DNA of 64,000 bases from Isoetes taiwanensis (taxonomy: Eukaryota; Streptophyta; Lycopodiopsida; Isoetales; Isoetaceae). The stretch spans positions 246,001 to 310,000 of the forward strand of contig JAJEKV010000004.1 of NCBI GenBank assembly GCA_021234155.1. Reading direction: 5' to 3'. The translations under genes were made by a program, and so were the position numbers. Within the stretch, counting starts at the first letter, position 1, and every line of letters begins with the position of its first letter. Below the pieces are notes generated by a model, which ran no database searches, was not told the origin of the DNA, and saw only the letters and a program-made list of their open reading frames with translations. Positions 1 through 9,238 of this stretch are shown here, piece after piece.

Positions 1-116
1 AATTATCGAACAATCATGGTCAGTTCGGTGTTTGCAAAACACTTTCTTTGGGATTCTCGAAAGCAAACAATTTGGCGCCGGGAGGAGGCAAGCAGAGGTG
101 CGGGCCCTCACCCAGC

Positions 117-1714
117 AGGATTCAGACCCGGCACTCAACCATTGACCACATCTTCACGTTGCAAACTCTGATTGAAGACAGCAGGAACCGCCGTCGGGAT
201 CTATATTGTTGCTTTGTGGATTTTCGCGAAGGCGTTTGACAACGTGCCTCGGGGGAAAAACTATGGGCAAGATCAGCAATTTGGGGATTCCTGTAGATTT
301 GCAGAATCAAATTAATGCAAAGCTATATGAAAGATGCTCGGTCGGCATTGCAGCAGACAAGCCAACCATTTGATAGTAGTATCGGGGTTCGTCAGGGATG
401 CCCTCTCTCCCCAACATTGTTTGGGCTTTACATTGATCAATTGGAGAGCTGGCTTGCTGATAATGGGGGGCGATGGAGCTCACATTCTCTATCGGATCAT
501 CGAGGCAGTTCATATATCTTTGATGATGTGGACCTCTAGCTTACACACACCGGACATGCAACGACATCTCGATGCCTGGACACATTCGCCAAGCGGCCCG
601 ATATGCTGGCGTCAATCCGCCAAGACTAAGGTGGTTTTCATATCATCTTCCGCGTCGGTAGAGGGTCCCCTCCTTCGATTACCAAGGCGAATGTGGAAGT
701 TGCATCCACATACAAGTATTTGGGAGTGGAGTTTCCTTCTACTATGCTTTGGGACACATCCATACGACTCTACAGTGACAAGTTTGGAAGGCACTATATG
801 CAATGCAAAACAATAGTCATAGAGCGGAGTTGTATGATTGGGCCCATCAGTCACACCTATTCAAGGTCTTAGTAGAACCTGTCCTTTTATATGGGGTGGA
901 AGTATGGGGCCCAGTAGTATCACTTGCTACCGGAATGACTTGGAGCAGGTCGAGAAAGCCTTCTTAGAAATGCGAGCACTAGGGGTGAAGTCCACAGTCC
1001 CATATCAAATTCTCTTTGCAGGAGACAGGATTCTTGCCTCTTCGGAGGGCGGCCCTTGATCGCCACATTGTCTATTTCGAGAAGGTGGTCAATATGGGAC
1101 GATGCTCGTCTCCCTAAACTAGCTTATATCATGGCAATGGGGCCTTGGCGGCCTCAAGGCCTGCTTTGGAGGGAAAAGAGAGCTCAATGGTTGGCTAGAT
1201 GGAATGTGTAGGAGCACAGTGCATACATATGCAAACAGAGGCCGATCGCCATAGCTTGAGGCAATATCTTGGCGCTTGCTTCCTCGGCAAGCTTTGGGAT
1301 GCCAATGCCCTTGAACATGTCAAGGCAAAGACACTATCGGCGCCACATAAATCCCACATTGGAGCGAGGCCCGCAATGCTACTGCGTACCCACTTGCCCA
1401 TGAAAAGGCGCGGACTCATTGCCTCCATTCGCCGCGAGGGGCACATCATCTTCGAATTGAGGCGGCGGATGGATTGGTGAGCCACGCGGGGGGCGGGCTC
1501 TGTCAATCCGCCAAATGGGAGTCATTGAGGATGAATCTCATACCCTTCAAAGTTGCCCAGCATATGATCAAATTCGGACGCGCTATGCTGAGTTGGTCAG
1601 GCCTGGCCAGCCATTACATGTGACATTGAGCACAGCATCCGTACGGGTGCTGGGATCATACCTTCAGGAGGTTATGGACATGCGAGATCAGCTATGTCCT
1701 CGGGCACACACTTG
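117..1714 (+). pseudogene. LINE reverse transcriptase, heavily frameshifted
   Basis: RT blocks can be read only by switching frames. STIDHIFTLQTLIEDS and then CCFVDF, the start of the first catalytic block, lie at about 135-230. GVRQGCPLSPTLFGLYID at about 384-437 is the hallmark block before the catalytic aspartates. FDDVDL at about 519-536 stands where FADDVDLL is expected. A C-terminal His/Cys-type segment (DESHTLQSCPAYDQIRTRY) lies at about 1530-1590. The frame is broken near 131, 230, 537 and elsewhere, so no intact polymerase is encoded. No endonuclease domain is visible; it would lie left of the window. Known role of the family: target-primed reverse transcription. This copy is inferred dead. 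Confidence 0.8.
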
Positions 1715-1760
1715 ACATGTATATATACATTGATGTATACTTGTACAGTTTGACAGCATT

Positions 1761-1831
1761 CTTATTACTGCCACGGTTTTTCCCTCGAAAACCCTTCGGG
1801 GCGGGGGTTTTTTAACCCGGGCAGTAATAAG
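1761..1831 (+). other. Nested hairpin in LINE 3' UTR
   Basis: A perfect 12-bp outer stem, CTTATTACTGCC (1761-1772) against GGCAGTAATAAG (1820-1831), encloses a core with a second inverted repeat (AAAACCC against GGGTTTT). The core CTCGAAAACCC...GGGGTTTTTTAA recurs at 2827-2891 inside a different, unrelated outer stem that is also perfectly paired. That pattern suggests the fold matters rather than the outer sequence. Confidence 0.7.
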
Positions 1832-1890
1832 TTTGCTGCGCTCCTTATGGGTCCCATAGGCCGATTGGCCTCAGTGGACGATAAAAAAAT

Positions 1891-1914
1891 CATTCTCATT
1901 CTCATTCTCATTCT
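1891..1914 (+). repeat. (CATTCT)4 LINE tail
   Basis: Four CATTCT units directly follow the A-run that ends the LINE. The position matches the ATTCT-repeat tail of the second LINE 3' end near 63876. Confidence 0.85.
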
Positions 1915-2030
1915 TATTTTTGTAGGTTCGAACACCTGTCCAAGGAAATAGGGAAGTTTTGTAGCTCCAACAAGGTACAGGATCGTCCAGTAGTCTTAAT
2001 AATCCCATCGATCTGAGCCCTCAAATCGAA

Positions 2031-2383
2031 ATTCTAGAATGGGGCGAGCATGCATGTCTTGCATGCATGCATGTGGTGCATGCCTTCTCTGGTTGGGAGA
2101 TCGCTATATTAGGCGAGGTTCTTCATCAACGTCTCATCGACGCTTCCTCTTCTCTCTCAGCAGTACCTTATTCTCTTTTCTTTGAAACCATGCAGGGGAG
2201 GGGCTTCTCCCTGCTTGGATTGACCAATTTGGCATTTCTTTCATGTTGTGGCATGTCCTTTCTCGGCCTTGCCTCTTCTTTAGCCATAATTCTTTGACCT
2301 TCGTCCTCGATCCCGTTTTGATAAGGCAGTTCTCTTCTATTCGGGAGGTTTTTGTCGTTTTCATGCGAGCCCCATTCTAGAAT
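2031..2383. mobile_element. Small TIR element, copy A (353 bp)
   Basis: The segment starts ATTCTAGAATGGGGCGAGC and ends with GAGCCCCATTCTAGAAT, the reverse complement for the first 14 to 15 bases, so it has terminal inverted repeats like a MITE. It holds no convincing coding frame. A 26-bp sequence (CCCATCGATCTGAGCCCTC...) abuts its left end and is repeated at 2384-2410 before copy B. Either the flank belongs to the unit or the whole unit was tandemly duplicated. No clear target duplication was found, so the superfamily is unassigned. Confidence 0.55.
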
Positions 2384-2410
2384 CCCATCGATCCGAGCCC
2401 TCGGATCAAA

Positions 2411-3104
2411 ATTCTAAAATGGGGCGAGCATGCATGTCTTGCATGCATGCATGCGGTGCATGCCTTCTCTGGTTGGGAGATCGCTATATTAGGCGAGGTT
2501 CTTCATCAACCTCTCATCGGCGCTTCCTCTTCTCTCTCAGCAGTACCTTATTCTCTTTGAAACCCACCCCCCTCCCCCTTAATTGTTTAATGTATTTGTC
2601 GCCTGGCACGCGTGACCAGCCCCTCTATTTGAAGAGGTTTTTGTTTTATTGTCGCGTGGCACGCGTGATCAGCCCTTCCACTTTGAAAGGTTTGTTTTGT
2701 CACATTTTTTTTAGTGTTGGTGATGTGCAGGTACAGGTTGGCAAGCGGCAGCAGCTTCGACTTCTCCATTCGTGGGTTTTGGCAGCGAATTCTCAGCCTT
2801 CCGTTTGTCCAAGCCCCTTGTCGAAGGCTTATCACTAGGGTTTTTCCTCGAAAACCCGAAAGGGAGGGGTTTTTTAATCCCGGTGATAAGCTTTCAGCAG
2901 GTACACAAACCAAACATCTATTAGCATTGTATTTCATGGGGTCCAAGTTATATAATTGGACATTCCCTTTATTTTTCTTCGTGGGTAGTTCGCATGTGTG
3001 CGGCTACCCACTATCCACCATTGTAGAAAATCTGCTGAGATGAATGAGAAGCCTATCTATATCGGGAGGTTTTTGTCGTTTTCATGCGAGCCCCATTCTA
3101 GAAT
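2411..3104. mobile_element. Small TIR element, copy B (694 bp)
   Basis: The left about 150 bp (from ATTCTAAAATGGGGCGAGC) nearly repeats copy A, and the right end repeats copy A's final about 45 bp (CGGGAGGTTTTTGTCG...CCCATTCTAGAAT). The middle is longer and different. It includes a roughly 58-bp imperfect tandem duplication around 2593-2697 (GTCGC-TGGCACGCGTGA-CAGCCC) and a hairpin at 2827-2891. It may be the fuller version of the element, or copy A with an insertion. Confidence 0.5.
2827..2891 (+). other. Nested hairpin, second copy of the LINE 3' UTR fold
   Basis: Outer stem GCTTATCAC (2827-2835) pairs with GTGATAAGC (2883-2891). The core (TTTTTCCTCGAAAACCC...GGGGTTTTTTAA) is shared with the hairpin at 1761-1831, while the stem sequence differs. 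The surrounding DNA is otherwise not LINE-like. Confidence 0.65.
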
Positions 3105-3685
3105 AAAGACTTCAGCTTTAATAATGTTAAGATTGTTGGATACTTGCAGGTCTAACATCTTGAGGATAAAGGAGCATAAAGATATTAAGATGCTGGGATT
3201 GATATGTTGATGAGTTCAATAATGCAAGACAGAAAAGCCAAGTACAAGTACCTGAATTATTGCATTGGATGTTCTGCAGGATTGCGTCTTCCGAATGGTA
3301 GATCCAGTTACATATATTGAAATCATTCTCATGTGATTTACTGTAGCTGTAATATTTTCTCAGTGGATTTCTGATTTTGCATGTTGTCTTTGGTACGCAA
3401 TCCATTAACTTATGCTTCCAGAATTGACATGTTCTAATATGCCAAACATTAATTATATTCCAAAATCCTGGTGTGTACTAGAAATGGCTCATGATACCAC
3501 AATCTCAGAGGCAGAAGAAACAAATCTAGAACAAGGTGAGCATCTTTGCAATACCTCTAAGCCACTAGACAAAAGAAAATCATCGATCGAATGCAGTAGT
3601 CCTATATGGATTTTTTTTTTGACAAGATTTCTTGATATTTACATTTAGTAGCAATGTCATAATTGATAAGCCCATTTATTTTACA
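3105..3685. other. No gene recognised
   Basis: AT-rich sequence with only short chance frames. No repeat border, splice-consistent exon or domain was found. Confidence 0.5.
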
Positions 3686-3815
3686 GAAGCCATAGCTAGT
3701 GCTCATAATTATTGGAAGTATGCAATACAAGAGGAATAGCCATCACTCTTGGACAATGACATGTGGGAGTTATATACCTTGCCTCCAAATAAAAAAAAAG
3801 TACTCTGCAAATGGG
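3686..3815 (+). pseudogene. Ty1-copia reverse transcriptase start, fragment
   Basis: Translation from about 3686 gives an EA-ASAHNYWKYAIQEE then LLDNDMWELYTLPPNKK then LCKWV pattern. This matches the start of the copia RT domain, where the residues W, M-EE, W and KWV are typical. One in-frame stop follows IQEE. The similarity fades after the CKW block. It is a relic on the opposite strand to the copia RNase H piece at 5600-6131, so the two are not one collinear element. Confidence 0.7.
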
Positions 3816-5599
3816 TATGAGGAGAATGCCAACCACTCTCGGACAATCTTGAGGAGATTCCTGGCTAAAACCCCAACCTCAGTGGTACTAGATGCTGGCA
3901 ATGTGTGCCAACGAGTTCAGGACCTCCAGATCACTTGAGGTGATCAGTCTAAGTGAAGAAATCTGAAGTGGAGATGTGAATCTTGCAAAAAACTCAAAAA
4001 TTCTAACAGACAAATTGCTAGCCAAACAAGACACTGCCAGCAGAGCTTGACGATTTTTTTATTGAACCTCAGGGGAGTTGATTGACATACAAAGAATATC
4101 ACCACAAAAGTCAGTGCACATATACGAATGGATTTGAGAGTAATATTGTTTTCTAATCGCGTAAAAAAAAGGTCAATAACTCAACCCGGGAGCTCGAACC
4201 TACAGCAAGAAGGAGGCAACTCTTTTTCACTTTTGATACTTGGCACGGTCTTTTGATTCTCTACATTGAACGTGCATATAACTATTTCCTTCAAGAACTA
4301 TCATGAGCAAACTACAATTTGCAGAGAATATATCTTCTCTCTTGTTGATTAGCAAAGACAAAAGCTCAAGACTTCCCTCCCTCCCCCTTCCACCCCATCT
4401 TTTTATCTTAATTCTCTCATACTGCCTATAATTCTATGTATAACTATTCGTTTACCTTAAAGAAAATTCGTGCAAATACCACACAACTCTGTTGCTGAGA
4501 ACCATGCCTTCACTACCCCTTTTAACTTAAAACCGCTAAATGTAACTCCAAAATTAGATTTTCATTGGCTTAAAGCTTTCAAACATGGTTGCAAACATCT
4601 CATCAGAGGACTATCAATAAAATTGTCAATAAAGAAGGATATTTCTTTTGAAATACCCAAGAAAGTGTTGTTTTCAAAGGCAGAAAGATCTTCGTGAGGT
4701 CAAATCCAGTAAAAATGCTCCAAGAACGAGAAATCACGTTGAGGCCTTCAAAATTCGTCTGCAGATCCTTTCTCCCTAAGTAATCCCTTATTTTTTGTCC
4801 CTTTTTACTAAATATCATTGTTTTTTCTGGTTTTTTGTTTCGATCACATCCTTGAGACATAATGGGTTTTGTTCTGATGCATTTAAGGATAGTGCACGAC
4901 TGGGAAGACAACAAATCAGGGCTCTAGGGACATGGTCTAGTGGTAGGACCTTAAACTTGTGAGAATATAAACCAATTTAGTTAAAGATGCACTTAATTCT
5001 AATACAACCTGAGACCACACAACCTCTATAGTAATAAGCCACAATAGCAATTCAACTTTCAATCATTGTATCAAGAGGTTTTGGTAGTTTAATCAACTTT
5101 CAATGGTCTAACACAAGAATGGTAGCAATGATATTCACGATTCTACTGTAGCTCAATTTTCCCCAAGCACTTAGTGTAAACACATTCTTAGCTATTCGAA
5201 TTGGCTCCCCCTTGATTTAACCAGTTTCGATCCACTAAACATTCAACCAAGTCTTATCCCCAGGCTCTTGTTGGTTAGCTGTTTCTAAAACTGCCAGATG
5301 CCCATGATCAATTTTCATTCGTCTAGATGGACTATCAAATATATCAATACTTCAATAGTTAGAAGTATTCACGACAACTTTAATCATTGAAATATGGAAT
5401 GGACCTATAGATATTACTTCACAGTCCTCCTTCTATTTCATATTTCTGCTCTAACCTATATGCACAGCAGATACAGTTGACGCTTAAGAGAAGTCCTAAA
5501 CTGCCCGAACTATTTCCCTTTTATCTTATTGCTTCTGTACTGCATGGACATGGTTAACAATAAATAATGTATGCTGAAATATCTGCTCGACCTTTTCCT
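3816..5599. other. Low-information AT-rich relic region
   Basis: No gene is supported. A tRNA-like B-box (GGTTCGAGCTCCC on the minus strand, near 4190) and an A-box-like GGTCTAGTGGTAGGACC near 4931 hint at decayed tRNA-derived SINE pieces, but neither pairs with the matching partner box. Confidence 0.4.
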
Positions 5600-6131
5600 A
5601 AATCTGTGTTGTGACCTGCATACTATCCCTAAACTGTACGAATTTCTTTCTAACAAGTGCCTTAGTAAATGTGTCTGCATTGTAGTGTGAACATATTCCA
5701 TTTGAATATATCTTTTCTCAGCTAAATTTCTGATAAAATGAACATGAAGTTCAATATGCTTCGTTCTCTATGATAAACAGGATTCTTGACAATTGCCATG
5801 CAGCTCAAACTATCTGTACGAACTTTTGTAGGTGTAGATTGTATGCAACCAAGTTCACCTACTAGTCTTATTAACCAGGCTATCTCTTTGGCAGCTAAGG
5901 AACTAGCTGCATACTCTGCTTCTGCGGAGGACATGGCAACATCATGTTGTTTTTTGCTCCTCCAACATATAACACCTCCTCGAAAGAATACAATATAACC
6001 ACTTGTGGATTTCCTTGTAGACAAATCTCCTCCCCAATCTGCATCACTATATGCACGTAGAGTAAGATCCTGACTATTATATGTGATTCCATAGTCTATA
6101 ATCCCCTTTAGATATCTAAGTACTCGTTTTG
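5600..6131 (-). pseudogene. Ty1-copia RNase H end of pol, fragment
   Basis: On the minus strand the frame reads a copia RNase H: a YLKG-like start near 6131, a DADWGGD block near 6040, STRKSTSGYIVF, then WRSKKQHDVAMSSAEAEY and the downstream TKVRTDSLS and NP-YH-R blocks to about 5722. The domain tail continues in another frame to about 5600. DADW and SSAEAEY carry the conserved acidic residues of copia RNase H. Frame changes near 6024 and 5722 break it. No RT, LTR or polypurine tract is attached. Confidence 0.85.
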
Positions 6132-6794
6132 CAGAGCGATTTCTGCCCTTTCTTCGCCTATTTTAGATCTTCTGTGCTCAGAAGATCAGAAGATTTTTAG
6201 TCCAAGTCGGTGCTCAGAAGTTTTATTTCTGCATTTTTTGGGCTAAGAGGACTTGAATCTTGCAAATGGAGAAGCATCCTGTCCATTCTTTCATGCTGAT
6301 CCTAATCTTTTAGAGTTCCCTTTGTCGTCTCTTTGGATATAAATTTGAAGCCTGACATCTTTAAGAAGGAAGGAAGGAAGGAAGTAAATTTTAACGTCCA
6401 CGGAGGCCAAATCTGGCCTATGAGACGAAGAAGCTCTGCGGGTCTTGCCGGATTCAAGAAATCAAGATTTATGGATCTACTGGATGCACAAATTTGTTCT
6501 AAAAGGGGCAAATAATCCACAGAAACAATGCATCTACAAAGGGGGCCTTCGGAGTTTCAGTATCAAAAGCCTTTTGAAGATTTAAGCATCAGCAATGTAT
6601 GAGAAGCAAAATGCCTATTTCTTGCAGAAGCGGCATCAAAAAGAAATTCCACTTTAATCTGCATAACAAAATCGTGCATAGATCGGAAATACAAACAATA
6701 GTTACCCAGCAATGATGCCCTAGCCATATCCATATCCTAGCTACAGCCATAGCCAGATATAAGACGTAATATGAAACAAACGTTCATTATGTTT
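6132..6794. other. No gene recognised
   Basis: Contains a short GGAA run near 6367-6382 and short mirror frames on both strands around 6302-6520, judged to be chance. Nothing else is supported. Confidence 0.4.
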
Positions 6795-6943
6795 GGTAAT
6801 TCATGTGTGGGGCCCTTTACGCTCCATAAAATTTGAGGGGGCCCGCTAGACGAGGCGGCGCACGGGCGATGGAGTGCACCGCTGAGTCTGGCAGCGCCGC
6901 CGAGAATTTTGGGGGCGTAAAGGGCCCCCACACATGAATTACC
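6795..6943. mobile_element. 149-bp MITE-like inverted-repeat element
   Basis: The left end GGTAATTCATGTGTGGGG continues CCCTTTACGC. The right end is its reverse complement, GCGTAAAGGGCCCCCACACATGAATTACC, giving arms of about 38 bp with one or two small gaps around a GC-rich centre. It is non-coding. The flanks (ATGTTT / TAATAC) show no obvious target duplication, so the superfamily stays open. The arms differ slightly, so it is not a very recent insertion. Confidence 0.75.
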
Positions 6944-7960
6944 TAATACAAAGATGATTGATAGTATTTTTTTTTTGGGTCACACCACATGGCATCCCCT
7001 AGAGAAACGGACCAAACTAACCACGACCTTTGTTTTGGACCCTTGCGCACAGCTAACATGGCTGTCCCATTAAATACAGTTTTCAAGAGGTCCTGGAGGT
7101 TTTCATAGATTGGGCCCCAACATTCTGGATCCTTCATCATGAGTTTTATTTTTTATTTATTTATGCCACGAGGAACAGATATCGGCTCGGCGGCTAAGAA
7201 TGATTCAAAAGCTTTGCGTAGATTGGATCAAGCAATTTCTGCCCATTGGGTCCCATAGACAAGTCTTGGACCTGTTTGGACGTTAAAATTGTATCTCTGG
7301 ATCTCTTCCTTATAACGGAAGAAGAGCTGATCAAATTAAGATCAGTTTATATGTATAATCTTCTTTCCGTTTCTCTAATTGTAAATGGATGAACTTCATT
7401 GGTCTGACCCTGGATGCATTCAGGCACCCATATTGGTTGAACTCATATTGATGAATTTGGATCTGTGATCACCGTTCCAATAAAATCTTCTAAAGGTGAG
7501 TAGCGTCTGTTAAGCTCTTCTCAACAAATAGGCTTTCCCGTTTCATCTTGTGTAATGGATAGCAGATAACGCGTGATCCGTTATTAGAATAACTAACAAA
7601 ATAACCTCAATTATTTTTGCCACAACACAGAGCTCTGTTTCGTCGGAAAAAAAACAAAAGTGACATTTTTTCTCCCTTGGTCGTAGGAGCTCCATTTAGC
7701 GTTTGGAGCCGCTGCTGATTCGCTGATCGTGCATTTAATCAGGTAACTTAAGCTCTATTCTTTTCTTTCTGTTTCCTTTCTAGTTTGGCAATGGCATTTC
7801 GTGGTTCGGGTGGCATTTCGTGGTGGGTTTTCCAGAGGAGCGCATTTTCAGCTGCAGAGTTTCAAGAGGAGCCCATCTTGAGCTGCATTATTTCTCGTAG
7901 GTCAACCATCTGCATGATCTGTATGAGGAGTCCAGTCTATAAACTGGGACTTTACAATGA
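6944..7960. other. No gene recognised upstream of the subtilase relic
   Basis: A 74-codon frame begins at 7785 and runs into the subtilase homology at 7961, but its first part shows no subtilase features. A GT...AG-like pair (CAG|GTAACT near 7741 and TTTCTAG near 7783) could bound an old intron. No other evidence supports an exon. Confidence 0.4.
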
Positions 7961-8508
7961 GAGATCGAACAGAGATTTTCCTGCTGCTGTAGTGCTTGGA
8001 AATGGGTAGAATTATTCTGGTCAGTCTCCTTACACTGGAGAATGAATTACCAGGTCAGATACCCCTCAGTCTCTGCATACCACAGTACTTGAGGCCTAGT
8101 TTAGTGAAAAGAAAAATAATCTGCATGAATGTGGTGGAAATGTTTCCTCAGTTGCAAGGGGAATTGCAGTTTCAAATGCAGGAATAGCCATCATGCCTTG
8201 AATAAGAGGTAACACTGCATTTCCTGCAAAATACACAGTTCTTGGAATTACAATCAGTTAATCAAATGGATTAGCAGTACAGGGCTACATTAATTCTATG
8301 GAACAGCTATAAAATCAAGACCTGCTCCTCAGGTGGCCTTTTTCTCATCTAGAGTCCTAACAAGATCACTCCTGCTGTGTTAAGACCAGATATAATTGCT
8401 CCCGATATGAGCATTTTAGCAGCATGGCTAGGAAATGTTTCACTATTAGATTTGGAAAATGATCAGACAAGGGTTGATTTCAATATAATCTCTGGAACAT
8501 CCATGTCA
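7961..8508 (+). pseudogene. Plant subtilase (S8A serine protease), C-terminal catalytic fragment
   Basis: Successive frames match plant subtilases in order: RDFPAAVVLGNG then NYSGQS (7967-8025); LCIP...LRPSLVKRKIIC with ECGGNVSSVARGIAVSNAG (about 8070-8190, PA domain); VAFFSSR then [16 protein letters not shown] (about 8330-8405); LAAW and the catalytic serine block NIISGTSMS (about 8482-8508). A TAG interrupts the frame after LGNG, and frameshifts occur near 8129 and 8360. The Asp and His catalytic regions are absent upstream, and homology stops right after the serine motif. Intact members are secreted proteases with signal peptide and prodomain. This remnant is non-functional. It has no evident link to the P450 downstream. 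Confidence 0.85.
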
Positions 8509-9238
8509 TGACTTCTCTTCTTTCTTTTTTATATTGTATAATTCTTTTCCAATTGCAATTTTTTTATGTGTATTTAGCATTCTTTTCTTATAGTATTGTT
8601 CTTCTATAGGTGACCTCTCCTTATCATCCGTCTATGATAATAACATTTCACTGAGGCGAAAAGAGGACGTTGTTGAGGTTTGGGTACTAACATGAAGTTT
8701 TCGTAGGTTAGAGTAGGTTGTTGAGAATTCTGATTGCATATTTGAATTCAGCATGTTTGAATTAGTTAAGGACAAGTTTCAAATTGTTAAAAACTGAATT
8801 GTTGTTTTTTGGCAAAAAAATAACACGTTATCACCTCTTAGCATAACTCGTCATACCTTATTTCGGCGTTAGCTGGCTAACGAATAACTGCTAACTCCTT
8901 GCATCCATGGAACTTTATTTAATTCTTTGGGATTTGTTAATATACATGGTCTTGAGGTTTCTATATAAGAAAGAATTTCAAGCCCGTAGAAATGAGGAAA
9001 TACTTTGTTTTGGGGGTGAAAATACTACTCCATCTAAAATGAGCAGGGTATGTTGTTTTCTGTCAAGAACTTCTTTGATGTCAGATCTTCATTTTATGCA
9101 GTGTTACAATATGAATTTTTCTAACACGACCATTATTGACTCTATGGAATTACGTTGTCACTAGAGGGAATACATTTCTTCAAACACATTAGTAACCATG
9201 TTCTGTTTGGCATATCTTTAGGCAAATGTGCAACGTCA
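8509..9238. other. Intergenic region, includes P450 5' flank
   Basis: No domain is recognised. An 85-codon frame at 8907-9164 is hydrophobic at its start but has no recognisable match. No TATA box position can be justified. The region should contain the promoter and 5' UTR of the P450. Confidence 0.4.

Larger units (their letters stand above)
1..1914 (+). mobile_element. LINE (non-LTR retrotransposon), 3' portion, entered mid-element
   Basis: The window opens inside a plus-strand non-LTR retrotransposon. Reverse transcriptase pieces run from about 117 to 1714, followed by a 3' UTR with a strong hairpin (1761-1831). The element ends with a conserved terminal box (GGTCCCATAGGCC, then GTGGACGATAAAAAAATC) and a short microsatellite of CATTCT units at 1891-1914. 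Ending in a simple tandem repeat instead of poly(A) is known for several LINE clades. A second copy of the same 3' terminus, with an ATTCT tail, lies at 63826-63927, so box plus tail mark the true 3' end of one family. The clade is not assigned. Confidence 0.8.

Noticed and set aside
1761-2891. Hammerhead or twister self-cleaving ribozyme in the hairpins
   Set aside because: The hammerhead CTGATGA and GAAAC core arrangement is absent, and the twister core was not found. Only a GAAA run is shared.
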